Source: Mayamaea pseudoterrestris (Eukaryota > Bacillariophyta > Bacillariophyceae > Sellaphorales > Sellaphoraceae). Taken from it: DNA of 64,000 nucleotides. The notes under the pieces are model-generated. The model was not told where the DNA came from, made no database searches, and saw nothing but the letters and a program-made list of their open reading frames with translations. The position numbers were made by a program, and so were the translations under genes. Shown here in pieces: positions 11,428-22,500 of the stretch (positions are counted from its first letter, which is position 1; every line of letters begins with the position of its first letter). The stretch spans positions 496,001 to 560,000 of the forward strand of contig BROI01000006.1 of NCBI GenBank assembly GCA_027923505.1. Direction: 5' to 3'.

Positions 11428-11788
11428 GGTTGCTGGTGACGACTGTGGTGGCTTGTTTTTGCGCGAGTGATTACTGCTATGTCGTGTACACACAAACATG
11501 AAACAAACATCTGCTGTTTTCGCGAATTGAAAGGCGTGCCCTTATTCGAAGCTTGGTAACGACTCGTTCTCGATTCGTTTGCAGGAGCACCGGATCACTT
11601 CAGATGGCAAATTTTGCCCACGCCCACGGAGACGTAAAGATTACAAAGTTCCTTTTCGGGCAAGCTATCTATTGATATGAACATCTAACGTTTTAAAGTG
11701 TATTTCTATGTAATTTTTGATCTATTTTACTTCCGTTCCTTACAAGAGTTGCATTCGCCGCTGTTGTACAAACGTCCTAAGAGCCTCT
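11428..11788. other. Convergent intergenic region
   Basis: These 361 bases lie between the 3' ends of the dioxygenase and methyltransferase genes, and are A/T-rich around 11640-11740. I see no gene or structured element. Confidence 0.5.
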
Positions 11789-13074
11789 CTACTTATTAAT
11801 TACCAATTGCTTCTCGAAAAAGCTCGGAGCAAGCTTCACAAAGGCATACTCGTACATGGTGCCAGCAGGCTGCGCCGCTGGAAGAGTGTTTGGTTCCTTG
11901 GCAAAAGGAACGAATCCCTTATTAAAGAATTCTTGGAAAAAGTCATTCAGCTTGACACCAGCAGCTTCTCGGCCATTTGCTGCATGCACTTCAATAAGGA
12001 TTTGTCGAATGTCTACTGATTCATTGATCCAGTCCTTGTAGGATGTCCACTCGCAACCTTCGCAGTCAATTTTGAAAATGTCAATGCGCCTTCCAACGTG
12101 ACCGAGTCGCTGCTGGACTTCCGCCAATGAGTATGTTTCCCATCTATTATGTCCATTTTGTGCGGTATAGGACGACTTGAGCCCCCATGCATGGTAGTGA
12201 CTGATAAAAAGATAGATGTACAAAACAGTCAGCCCCATAAATTCTCAGTTGCGCGATGCAATGCTGAAAAATGACTGCCAAAACGCACTGACTCACATAT
12301 TCTTCGTCTCCACGTCGTCTGGCCGAGCAAGTTTTGGATTTGGATCGAAAACATGAATCTCGCAATGTTTGTTTCCGACAATTTCGTTGAGACCGTCTTC
12401 GAACATGTAGTTTCCAGCCGATCCTACAGAGTAAACTAAACAATCATTTCGCTTCTGCAACCGATGTGGATCACATGTCCTGCACCAAACAATGAATTGA
12501 CGAAACGTGAGAATACGGGCGCAAATGGACATTCACCTGTAACATTGTCTGCAAGAACGTACCATTTGGGGCCGTCTCCGCGACCTCCTACGCGTCGTCG
12601 GTGGGGACAGTTAAAAATTGGGTCAACATTAGCGAACATCCACACAGCCATTGACGTTTTACTATCGCCCGGTTCTTCAAACATGGCTTTGATATGTTGC
12701 GGAAGCTCAGATGGATCTGGGTCGGTTGGCCCAGATGGAGGGCGAAAAAAGATGTCTTCAGCGTGATAGCTGTTGCGAAGCTGCATCCAGTCGGACTCGG
12801 AGATGTCATCGAAGAAGCCTAAGCTTTCGCGAAAAGCAAGATCGAATGACTTCGCATTGTATGAGTCTGCGCTTGAGGTCACATCAGTTGAAAGCTTGAC
12901 AGCAGTAGTAGTCTTGCGAATTGTTGGTGAAGCTGCAGAATTAGCATCACATTCCGACTTGAATCCAAACAAGGAGCCTCCAGTCAGCAGCACGAGAGCA
13001 GCCACCGGAAATAGCAATCGACTATTCGCTCCCAGCGTCCATCCCTTTGCTTCGGAAACATTCGAGACTGTCAT
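11789..13074 (-). CDS. METTL24-like membrane-anchored methyltransferase
   Basis: Three exons on the minus strand, 13074-12563, 12479-12297 and 12200-11789, join to a 368-residue protein. Introns of 83 and 96 bases have GTACGT and GTGAGT donors. Residues about 20-40 (core LLFPVAALVLLTGG) form a signal anchor, followed by a disordered stem. The catalytic part reads GDGPKW then TCDPHRL across the first junction, then CLVYSVGSAGNYMFEDG, HVFDPNP, HYHAWGL, IDIFKIDCEGCEW and ILIEVHA. This order is that of the METTL24/Methyltransf_22 group, related to FkbM S-adenosylmethionine-dependent enzymes. The glycine-rich SVGSAG loop and FKIDCEGCEW are the expected cofactor and active-site strands. The target is unknown. 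Golgi-side O-methylation of glycans or lipids is a guess based on the anchor. Confidence 0.82.
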
Positions 13075-13144
13075 CGCAGCGTGCTAATTGTTTCTTTATG
13101 ATGAGCATCGATGAAAGTTTTGGAGAGTCACAACTTGTCGTTGG

Positions 13145-15031
13145 TTGATGCATCGCCAAATGGCACAAGCGCGTATGAAAGCTTCATTAAAACTTACAGT
13201 CGGACCGGTACCGGTACACAAACACTTCTTCGTAGAGCTCCGTACAACCTCCGCTGCGCCCATGATCGCGCAGCTCTCACAGTCAAGCATCACAAGCAGC
13301 ACATCATTGAGGCAAAACAACATGTCTCTCGCGCCAGAGAATCCTTCCATTGAACCACTACTTCGATCACGTTCTCCACCGCGACATGCCTTTCGTTTTC
13401 GAAACGACGCCGCTTCCGTGAGAACCTCCAGCCCAACGAATCTAAACATTGGTGTCACGACGCCGGAGCCTCGTCCACCGGCAGGTGCTAGTCGAGTTGC
13501 TGGACCCGAGACGGCGTCTCATCGCTTCCTGCTACAGCAATTTCTTGGACGAACATATGGGACCAATTATAAGATTTACATCTGGATAATTCTCCAAGCC
13601 GTCTGCGTCGGTTTTGCAGCGGTACTGGTGCTTGGACTCGTCACGCTATCTCAAAATCTCTGGCTTGATTTAAACTACTCCTTCATGCCACCGACCAAAG
13701 GACAGTTCAACTGGATGTACGTTACAGGCATGGGAGGTTTCATGGCAGGTCTGTTCTTACTCATTCCCGGTGCGCCAGCTGTTAACGGCTACGACTCATT
13801 TACGCGAATGCTTGTCAAGCTAGAGGCAAACTCTTCGGAAAGTATTCCAATGCTACTAGCAAGTTGCGTCGTATTGTCATGCGGGGCTCCTCTCGGCCCT
13901 GAAGTTGCGCTTGTCGCCGTTGCAAGCTGCATATCAAGCTTTCTCGCAAGCTGGATACATAATGCTCGCTCGAAAGCAATCCTCCTGTTAACCAGCTTGT
14001 CGGCTGTCTTTGGATCAATCTTGGGGCCCTTCATTCCACTAGTATTGGTGCATGAGTTAGCAGTGACGGGACGGCCAGACAAACTAACAATTGACAGTGT
14101 CATTGCGGAACAGGTCTTGGAGGATGAAGCAGAAGGCCGCCGCACTGGCATTGCGTTGCAGCCCCATACGCACGACCATCTTGAAAGCCTTACTCTACAA
14201 CTCGTTTCATCCTTGATTGTTGCCTGGATCACGCGCTCCATTGCGCCGACGTTGGCGCCAATGATTGACTTTTCGCAAAGCGACAAGCGCGACACGGAGT
14301 TTTGGCACTACGGAGTTGCAGTCTTGCTTGGACTTTTGTGCGGGATGGTGGGCCTTTGCATACTGACGTTATATGCGCTGGTATGCACAGTTCGACGCAA
14401 GTCCTGCAAGTGGCTGCGACGCCGTGGGATTCCGCTCTGGGCGACGCTGCTTTTGTTTACAACGTTAGCTGGTATCCTTCATGGCTTGTTAGCAGTTTGG
14501 TGCCCATACTCGTCCACGATGGGATTGCAGCTAATACAGGGGTCGTGGGAAGCTGCTCAGAATCGGGAGAGTCTTTTGAACGCTCGGGACTTTTGCTTCA
14601 CTGCGATTGCTCGCTCCGTTGGTCTTGCAGTGACACTTGGCTGTGGCTTTCTTGGGGGGATGATTATTCCCTTGTTTGTGATTGGTGGCTGCATTGGATT
14701 TTCTCTTGTTGTGTCTATCCATTGGTTACCCATGTCGCTAGTCGTACCATGCTGCTTGGCAGCTTGCCCAGTCTCGCTGTGTCCAATACCATTGACTGCA
14801 ACAATTGGAGTTGCTCTAATGCTGGGATGCTCAATGGAGCAGTCAACGGCAATTTTGATTGCCTGTCTATCTTCATGGATGTTGACGGGGGGAGATGGCG
14901 TCGTTCGTTCTGTTGCCGAGTGGACCATAGGATTGGAAGGGGCTCTTGTGGACGATGATAGCTTTCTTGATGAACCATCCGATGATGATATTATACGGAA
15001 TGTTCGTGAAACTATTTTTGGCGAGCCCTAG
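13145..15031 (+). CDS. Divergent ClC-family chloride channel/transporter
   Basis: This is an intronless protein of 628 residues if the ATG at 13145 is used. The ATG at 13322 would give 569 residues and would leave more room for the promoter shared with the divergent methyltransferase gene, so the start is uncertain. About ten hydrophobic helices begin with IWIILQAVCVGFAAVLVLGL near residue 148. ClC pore signatures are present but altered. The region equivalent to GSGIP reads PAVNGYDSF, the second reads SCGAPLGPEVALVAV (family GxEGP), and GCGFLGGMIIPLFVIGG corresponds to GGxFxP. CBS domains are absent. This resembles the short, CBS-free ClC branch of algae and bacteria. It probably moves chloride or other anions across an internal or plasma membrane. 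Channel versus exchanger mode cannot be told. Confidence 0.75.
   Translation: MMHRQMAQARMKASLKLTVGPVPVHKHFFVELRTTSAAPMIAQLSQSSITSSTSLRQNNMSLAPENPSIEPLLRSRSPPRHAFRFRNDAASVRTSSPTNLNIGVTTPEPRPPAGASRVAGPETASHRFLLQQFLGRTYGTNYKIYIWIILQAVCVGFAAVLVLGLVTLSQNLWLDLNYSFMPPTKGQFNWMYVTGMGGFMAGLFLLIPGAPAVNGYDSFTRMLVKLEANSSESIPMLLASCVVLSCGAPLGPEVALVAVASCISSFLASWIHNARSKAILLLTSLSAVFGSILGPFIPLVLVHELAVTGRPDKLTIDSVIAEQVLEDEAEGRRTGIALQPHTHDHLESLTLQLVSSLIVAWITRSIAPTLAPMIDFSQSDKRDTEFWHYGVAVLLGLLCGMVGLCILTLYALVCTVRRKSCKWLRRRGIPLWATLLLFTTLAGILHGLLAVWCPYSSTMGLQLIQGSWEAAQNRESLLNARDFCFTAIARSVGLAVTLGCGFLGGMIIPLFVIGGCIGFSLVVSIHWLPMSLVVPCCLAACPVSLCPIPLTATIGVALMLGCSMEQSTAILIACLSSWMLTGGDGVVRSVAEWTIGLEGALVDDDSFLDEPSDDDIIRNVRETIFGEP
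13209..13216. promoter_or_regulatory. TACCGGTA element in divergent promoter
   Basis: The octamer is embedded in ACCGGTACCGGTAC (13204-13217), about 135 bases upstream of the methyltransferase ATG. It also lies ahead of the alternative ClC start at 13322. Two overlapping CCGGTAC cores occur here. Its regulatory role is inferred from recurrence in this window. Confidence 0.3.
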
Positions 15032-15513
15032 ACCCTCTTGCGACCTGCTCGACTTCTGTTCATTAATCGTTTTCGGTGAAAGCCTTGGAAAAGAAATCAC
15101 CCATGACGACTAGAATAGCTTAAGTATCACTCCCAGTAAACTGCAATGTCGCGACAAACGTAATGCTTCCCGCCACGATGCGCCAAAGAAATGCCTTGAC
15201 GACGCTACGAATTGTCGTTTCCGAAACGGAGCCACCGTCCGGCAATTCAGCCACTTGCGACGCTGCCAAGTATCCTTCTTCTGCGATAGTTTACTTGGCG
15301 TTCCCTCATATTGGCTAAGCTTTGCCATGGCTTCTTCTCGATGGTTAGATAGTATGTACGCACGTGCAATATATTCAATGCATCTCTTGGTGTACTATAA
15401 GATAAAATATTGTTGTGCGGATCACTAATTCTTATCGCTTAGTTAATTTTATAAACAAAATTGTGCGTTGCGATCGCTGTGACTCTTGGAAAAGTGCGAG
15501 GAGGTCATGCATC
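15032..15513. other. Convergent intergenic region
   Basis: These 482 bases lie between the ClC gene and the first type II membrane paralog, which converge. The segment near 15340-15470 is A/T-rich. Short frames (for example 15110-15328) lack any recognisable feature. No RNA gene or repeat is seen. Confidence 0.5.
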
Positions 15514-16764
15514 TTAACATTGAAGATGGTTATCACGAGTTCTTGTACAATTTCGACCAAGAATGCTTGCCAACGTATCCTCGACGACAAGTCCTGAGTT
15601 TATAATGACGGCATTTCGGGGTGCCGTGTGGCAGTCTTGGGCCCAAACAACATTGCCTGGCCGTGCCCGAAGCAAGCAGAGAGTCGGATGTCTTGTCACG
15701 TGAAATCCATTTTCTAATATCGCCGGTAAAATTTCGTTAGCGACAAACCTTTCCGGATGCATAGACCAACCGTATTCTCTTGGTATGTGCAGAGTCGCAT
15801 TCGCATGGCTATCCATGCGACCAAACCTCCCCGTAGCCCACGTTACGACAGCGTCCCGAGGCCCGTAAATTAACCTGTCATTGACAGGGTATGAAGCAAA
15901 GTAAGGAATAACAACCTCATTGTTGCCGATATCTATACCTCCATCGGCTTTGAGAAAAATGTCGATCGGTGTCATATACACAACGTCTGAACGCATCATG
16001 GCGACGCGCGAATACTTGAAATCGTACATTAGCTCGTGCTCTTCCATAAGGCTCCAAACCGATTGTATACTGTGCCACATTTTGATAATCTAAAAGGATC
16101 GAGAAAGACAATTTTAGTGATGACTGCTGGTGGCTGCATCTGCACTCTCAATCGATGAATCGCTACATACGTTATCAACAGTACCAGGGAATAGGTAACT
16201 TGGCTCAATCCAAGGAAAATAGAGGTACTTGCCCTGGGGATCCCTGACATGGCGAATTTTTTGAAGCGTCTCGTTGCGCCTCGTTTGAAACTCGTCGTCT
16301 GTGTCAGCAATGAATGCCACAAGGGGCGGCCTCGGAGCTCCTGCGGAAGCATTAAGTATGTATTCTCGAATGTCGAAGATTTCCATTGGACTTATTTGTC
16401 CTCCTTGCATGCCTATCCGGCCTTTTGGTTCGAACGTTACATTATAGTAATGAATGTAGTAGTCGCAAGTGTGATTGGCGTTGATGTTGATGACATTTCG
16501 GATGACTGAAGGCAGAACCAGATCTTTGAATGCGCGAGGAAGACCATAAAAGTTGATTGCGCAACGATTTTCTTTGTAAATAGACTGGACATCTATTATT
16601 GCGGTGTTACTAGTAGATTCATTTGCACTGAAGGTGCCCCAAACTGATTGAAGCCAATCTTGTTTTGACTCCGAAATGATCCAATAAATGCTATTGAAAA
16701 TGATAGAGCTTATTAACAGTACATTGCACCTTCTGTTGCTGTATCTTGAGGCTCCAATGTTCAT
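15514..16764 (-). CDS. Type II membrane protein, glycosyltransferase-like family, paralog A
   Basis: Two exons, 16764-16171 and 16089-15514, flank an 81-base phase-0 intron and encode 389 residues. Residues 14-31 (core VLLISSIIFNSIYWII) are a signal anchor. The luminal part starts with CAINFYGLPRAFKDLVLPSV, followed by CDYYIHYYN. After the splice point comes IIKMWHSIQSVWSLM, then YSRVAMMRSDVVYMTPIDI, YFASYPVNDRLIYGP, and a final Cys-rich segment with CLLRARP. The same order of blocks and the same intron position occur in the gene at 30074-31697, so the two are paralogs. 'MRSDV' and 'NDR-IYGP' look like nucleotide-sugar-enzyme motifs, but I cannot name a CAZy family. A secretory-pathway glycosyltransferase is the likeliest role. 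Several NxS/T sites are present. Confidence 0.75.
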
Positions 16765-17043
16765 GATGCAGAGTTTATGTTGTCTCGAGGCATCGACTGC
16801 CGCAATTCTTTCGTCTGGTCATGATATTGTGGGCCCCTCTATTCGGCACCTCGTCGTCGCTGCAGGTCATCGCGATTTTGTTCAAGGATCGTGGTTGTTG
16901 CGACATCATCCGGTACTAAAATTTAGTTAGGTTGGTTTTCTCGCACGGGACAGTGTGAATCTGAATCATCTCTATACATAAGATGCTAAGATCAAGATTA
17001 GTAATATAAAGATGTGACACTACATACTCGTCTCGTACAAAAA

Positions 17044-18559
17044 TTATTCCTCTGATGCTTCATCCGGCAACAGCTGTCCATCCGCCGCCGCCTTGAGAAC
17101 GAACGATGTCAATCCCCTTCCGTCAATGAACGGAATTTGTAGGCCTTTCAAACCATCCGGCATGTTGACATACACGTCGGTGAGTAAAGCATGCGGCGAA
17201 AGGTGATATGACCACGAGTACATTGGCCGGGTGGCCGCGTTGGAATTGCGCGCCCAGTACTTGTCGTCCAACTTTGTCAAGATACCAAGAGCCGCGAGTA
17301 CATTTCCAACGTCGTACAAGCGACGAATCTTGGTCTTTAGTCCCTTGTATGCCAATGAAGCAAGTTGCTTGGCATCCTCCGGCAGTGTGATAGTTTTGCA
17401 CACCAAGGCGGCAAGCTCATGCTGCGTCCAGGTTCGTCCGGTAATCTTGTCCGAAGCATCGGCAAGCGAAACAGCTTCGTTGCCAACCAAAAAGACCTGC
17501 AGAAACTGCTGCGACAGGCGGGAGAGCGACTTGGCGTCCGTTGTCGAGCCCGCGGCAGTTGTAGACGAAGCTTGTTCGGGAACTCGTTTCGTCTTTGGAA
17601 TCTTCAATCCATTTCGTGCGGCGTCGTATGGATGCGTGAGAAGAGCTTCCTGCTGCAGCAGAGCTAGCATTTGCGGTAAATGCTCGGATGTTAACCAAAC
17701 GTATGTATTCTTTGCATGCTTGGTGACCATGTAGACTGACTCGAGAATGTTAATGACATCGTAAATGCGCCGACGCTCCACCTCGAGACTTTTGGCAAGC
17801 TCGTCCACAAGAATAACCGTTCCCGCTGGCTGTTTGGACAAGTGGTCGGTTATAACGACGGCGAGAGCCCCAAGCGACTTGCGTTTGCGATCGTAAACGG
17901 CTTCAGAGGAGCTTGCAGCTGTCGCATCAGCAACGCTTCCATCAGCAGCAACATTTGGAGCTGACATGCCATTCACCACGGCAGACCGCGGCTTCTTGCT
18001 AGGAGTCGGAGTCACTAGAGAGTGATCCGCCGGATGTGTCTGCTTGAGCGGACCATTGGAACTTGGATCAATGGAGGGACGAGCAATCGTAAATGAAGCA
18101 GCTAATTCTGCACCCGACGGACGACGTTCCTGGATTGAAAGGTTGGAATCAGTGACCGCAAACATGTAGCATGATTAACGGACTTGCTTGAAACCTTGTA
18201 CATACCTGTGGAACCGCAAACTCGTCAACTTCTTCTTCTCGCTGATGAGGATGCTGCTGATCATCTTCCGCTGTCAATGACAATCCAAAGTCTCCATTGA
18301 AGTCAACCGAAAAATGATGCTCATTATGAGCGAAGAATGCAGCAGCAGACTCATCGGGTTCCGATTTCTCGGCCGATCCACTCAAGACGCTTTGCGAAAA
18401 GGACGAAAGTGTTGCAGCGGCGAGCGATCGAGGGGAAAAGAGTGATGGAGCAGCTGCATCACCACCCGGCATGTCGGACGCCGACGAATCCTTGTTATTC
18501 AAGGGCGTTCCATTCATTGTTTCCGTCATTTGCAACTTTGCAGCTTTCGTAGCAGACAA
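17044..18559 (-). CDS. E2F: Atypical E2F transcription factor with two DNA-binding domains
   Basis: Two exons, 18559-18206 and 18129-17044, separated by a 76-base phase-0 intron, encode 479 residues. Two winged-helix domains are visible. The first, about residues 201-266, holds KSLGALAVVITDHL and the recognition helix RRRIYDVINILESVYMV. The second, about 318-416, holds KSLSRLSQQFLQVFLVG and LKTKIRRLYDVGNVLAALGI. Two tandem E2F domains in one chain, with no dimerisation leucine zipper or marked box between them, define the atypical E2F7/E2F8/DEL group. That group binds TTTSSCGC sites without a DP partner and usually represses cell-cycle genes. The N-terminal 200 residues are disordered and acidic. 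A perfect E2F site lies about 136 bases upstream of the start (18695-18702), which suggests autoregulation. Confidence 0.92.
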
Positions 18560-18694
18560 AACTGTATATTAACAGGTTTGCAATGTATTTTATAATAAAA
18601 CAATGCTGCAAGGACGGAATTGTTTGAGTGTCGCTTGCTCGGCTGCGTGAAATCACAAGAATGTGCCAATGGCGCGCCCCGGCAGGCGCGGCGC

Positions 18695-18702
18695 GCGCCA
18701 AA
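18695..18702 (-). promoter_or_regulatory. E2F consensus site in divergent E2F / ATP synthase epsilon promoter
   Basis: GCGCCAAA on the plus strand is TTTGGCGC on the minus strand, a perfect TTTSSCGC E2F site. It lies in a GC-rich block (18671-18700) between the E2F gene start at 18559 and the ATP synthase epsilon start at 18868. The surrounding 12 bases GCGCGCCAAATC recur upstream of the RAD5-like gene at 47304-47315. Confidence 0.55.
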
Positions 18703-18867
18703 TCCAAACGGCGCATTGCCGGTCTGACTCGGCAGTCACGGAATCTGGAATGTCCAACGCAAGGAACTTGGATCCAGTCGATTCCACACAAGCTGCCGCC
18801 AACAGCCGCGACTTTTCTCACCTTCTCTTGATCCCGTCAATATCTCGCCTTTGACTATCACACGATT

Positions 18868-19240
18868 ATGAGCGGACCACCTGTGACTACCTTTTGGAGA
18901 CTCGCTGGCATGACTTATCTGCAGGTGAGAGAGTGTAGGCGCGATCAAAGTTTATGGTCGAAGTCATCGCAAAGGCAAAGGCTTTTTTCTCTCTCTCTCG
19001 GCGACGAAGGAATAAAGCGACACTTGTCTGTAAAGCTGTTTAAAGTACTAACGGGTTTTGTCTTTAACTTCGCAGTACATTAATCGAGCTGCCGGAGCCA
19101 TGCGACATGCGCTCAAGGAACCGGCCAAGTCAAAGGCGCTTGAGCAGGAAACCTTTCACTACAAGACGGCTCTTTGGAACGCAGGTACGCAAGCGCCAAA
19201 GCGAGACATTACAAGTCTCAGTGACTTGACACCAAAGTAA
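18868..19240 (+). CDS. ATP5F1E: Mitochondrial ATP synthase F1 subunit epsilon
   Basis: Exons 18868-18924 and 19076-19240 encode only 73 residues. The joined N-terminus TFWRLAGMTYLQYINRAAGA matches the mitochondrial epsilon subunit pattern (W-x-x-AGMTY-x-x-Y-x-N). ALKEPAKSKAL follows, as in plant and animal proteins of 50-75 residues. The protein caps the central stalk of F1-ATPase in the matrix and, as in other species, needs no cleavable presequence. The 151-base intron has a GTGAGA donor, a perfect TACTAAC branch-point sequence at 19046-19052 and a CAG acceptor at 19073-19075. This is the clearest branch site in the window. The gene is divergent from the E2F gene, 308 bases away. A gene this small is easily missed, but the homology is good. 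Confidence 0.9.
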
Positions 19241-19544
19241 ATATGTTGTTGAATGATTTTTGGAGCTGCTTCCAAAGTTCTCAAGGTTGATTTCAGCTAC
19301 ATGATTTCGATTGACAAAACTACTTATGAAATCAAAAGATAAATAGCTTAGTTACTTTATACGGTTATGATTCTATGATTCTATTCTACATGATTTAAAG
19401 GACATACATTCTTCGCAACAACACTTATACCAGTAGATAATTGGCTTGGCTGAAACTTAGCGCGAGACCTCCAGCACACCACCAAACTCGCACTGCACCA
19501 ATCACCCCGAGCATTTCAAACACAAACACCATCATCAAGACTCC
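19241..19544. other. Convergent intergenic region
   Basis: These 304 bases lie between the 3' ends of the epsilon-subunit and CPS genes and are A/T-rich from 19300 to 19400. Nothing else is seen. Confidence 0.5.
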
Positions 19545-22500
19545 TTATCCAGCATCTCCTCCGAGCCCGTGCAAGTCAGTGGTCCATCCGACCGTAGGAA
19601 TGTTGTAAAACTCCCCAATGTGACGAGGCGCAAAGCATCCATCGTCCATGCCGCGGGCAAAGCATTCGGCTAGCTGAATGGCGCACTTAACGTCGGTGAT
19701 CAACGACACACCAAAGTCGACCACGGCGCGACGAAGAATGTAGCCACTCGTCACCTCCTCCTTGCGGCTCGAACCTTCACTCAAGTTGAGCACCAGATCA
19801 ATCATGCCATTCTTAATGACATGGAGCGCCGTGCCTTCCTCATGGTCCATTTCGCTCTCCGGCTTTGAGACAATGGTAATGTCAATGTTCAACGTGTCTT
19901 GGTAAAACTTGGCGGTTCCCGGCGTGCCATACAACTTGTAGCCGAGCTTGCTGAACGTCGCGACGGACGAAATCATCTCCTTGCGGAACTTCTCCTCAAA
20001 GATGGACAAGAGGATAGTGCGGTTCTTGTTTGGGAGCTTGAAGCTGGTTGACAACATGCTCTGCAAAAAGGCTTCATGAGTCGTCTCTCCAAAGCAAGCG
20101 ACCTCACCAGTCGACGCCATCTCCACTCCCAGCGTTGGATCAGCGCCACGAAGGCGGGTGAATGAAAAGATTGGCGCCTTGACACAGACGTAATCAATAT
20201 CGAGCAAGGAAATCTTGTACGGCTCCGCGTCCAGTCCCAACATGGCGCGAGTCGCCAGCGAGATAAAGTTGTGGTTGAGTGTCTTGCTGACAAACGGAAA
20301 GGTTCGGCTCGCTCGAAGGTTGCATTCAATCACCTGCACCTCATTCAGCTTGGCCATGAACTGAATATTGAATGGTCCAGTGATGCGCAAGCTCTTGGCG
20401 ATCGCAGCCGCATATCGCTTCACTTGCCGAATGGTGCTCACATACAGCTTCTGCGCCGGCAGAATGACGGTTGCATCGCCACTATGCACACCCGCATTTT
20501 CCAAGTGCTCGCCAATGGCGTAGTTCAAGATTGTTCCCTTGTTGGCCACCGCATCAAACTCAATTTCCTTTACATTGACCATGAACTTTGTCACGACAAC
20601 CGGCTTGTCGTTACCAACGTCCGTCGCTAGCGTCAAAAACGTGCGGAGCTGTTCCTCGTTTGCAGCGACACGCATGGCCGCTCCCGAGAGAACAAAACTT
20701 GGCCGTACAAGAACCGGAAAGCCAACCTTGTTGGCGAAAACAACGGCTTCGTCAGCCGATGTCAACACCGACCACGGCGGTTGCATAATGCCAAGTCTGT
20801 CAAGCATGTCGGAGAACTGGCGACGATCCTCTGCGCGCTCAATGTCCTGAGCCTGAGTACCTAAAATCTTGGCACCCATTGAAGAAAGTGGATCGGCAAG
20901 ATTGTTGGGAATCTGTCCTCCCACCGAGACAATGACACCCGCAGCACCTTCCCGTTCATAAATGTCCATGACACGCTCCAGACTGAGCTCCTCAAAGTAA
21001 AGTCGGTCGCTCTCGTCAAAATCAGTACTGACGGTCTCAGGGTTGTAGTTAATAATGATACTCTTGAAACCATCTCGGCGCAACTGACGAATGCATGAGA
21101 CTGCGCACCAATCAAATTCGACTGAGCTACCGATACTGTACGCTCCGCAGCCCAGGACGATAACTCCCTGCTCCTTGTACTGAGCCTGTTCCATCTGCGC
21201 CAAAGCGCGGGCTTGGCGACGGTGCTCTTGCGTCTTGCCATCGTCTGAATCAATCGTGTTGGAGCGCGGACGAGTGAATCGAGGCGAGAGCTCACGGGTG
21301 TGCTTTGAGAGCGGAATGTCGTCAGCATTACCCGAGTAGGTGACGTAAAGGTAATTCGTCTGGGCAGGGAACTCAGCTGCAAGAGTATCAATAAGTTTCA
21401 CGACGGGCGTAACGCCAAGAGACTTTCGGACGCTTCGAATTAACGCTTCGCCTTCCAAGCCCGAAGGAAGATTAACATATCGTGCGATCTGATACATAGA
21501 AAAAGAGTTAGATGCAGCGATGGCAAAATTTATCATCTTGCGAAACATCTGATGCTTACCTGTCGATCACTGAAGCCAGCAACCTTCAACTCTCGCATTC
21601 GATCCTTGCCATTGGTAGCAACAAGATCATCCACATTGCCAATGGACTTGACAGCTGCACGCATCTCGGCAATCCTCTTGAGCTTGCAAAGAAACCAGCG
21701 ATCAATCTTCGTCAGTTCATACACCTTGTCGACAGACCAGCCCACCTCGAACGCTTTTTGAACTGCAAACAGCCTCGTATCTGTCGGAGTTTTCAGCTGA
21801 CTTTCCAAATCCATCGTCTCAACTATCATGTTCGAGTCTTCGCCTTCAAGACCGTCGAGTGAAGGGTTAACCATGCGGCAAGCTTTTTGAATCACTTCTT
21901 CGAAGGTTCGACCGATGGCCATCACCTCACCGACACTCAACATGGAAGACCCAAGTGTGTTACTAACCCGGGCAAACTTCTTTAAATCCCAACGTGGCAT
22001 TTTGAGAACACAGTAGTCAAGACTTGGCTCAAAGCAAGCTGTAGTTGTCTTCGTCACCGAGTTGCGAATCGAGACCAGATCCTTGCCAAGCGAAATCTTC
22101 GTAGCAACGTAGGCAAGCGGATACCCCGTGGCTTTGGACGCAAGAGCAGATGATCGAGACAGCCGCGCATTGACTTCGATGATACAGTATCGCTCGCTTT
22201 CCGGATGGAGCGCATATTGAATGTTGCACTCTCCGACGATGCCAAGATGCCGAACCACTTTAATCGCCGTGCGTCGGAGCATAAAGTACTCTCTGTTTGT
22301 CAATGTCTGCGAAGGAGCCACGACAATGGAGTCTCCGGTATGGATACCAAGTGGATCAAAGTTCTCCATGTTACAAACTGTGATGCAGTTATCACTGGAG
22401 TCGCGGACAACCTCATACTCGAGCTCTTTCCATCCGCGCAAATCCTGGTCAATGAGAATTTGCTTTGACGTCGAAAATGCCTTGGCCGCAAGCTCACGAA

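Noticed and set aside
13096-13458. 120-codon minus-strand frame overlapping the ClC gene start
   Set aside because: It is antisense to a recognisable gene and overlaps the divergent promoter, with no features of its own.
15178-15185. Further GCGCCAAA octamer between convergent genes
   Set aside because: It lies between two 3' ends, not in a promoter, and the extended 12-base match is absent, so chance is the simplest reading.
18671-18678. GGCGCGCC palindromes (also near 24591 and 62697) as a second shared element
   Set aside because: They occur in both coding and non-coding GC-rich stretches without consistent placement. Only the flanking E2F core was kept.
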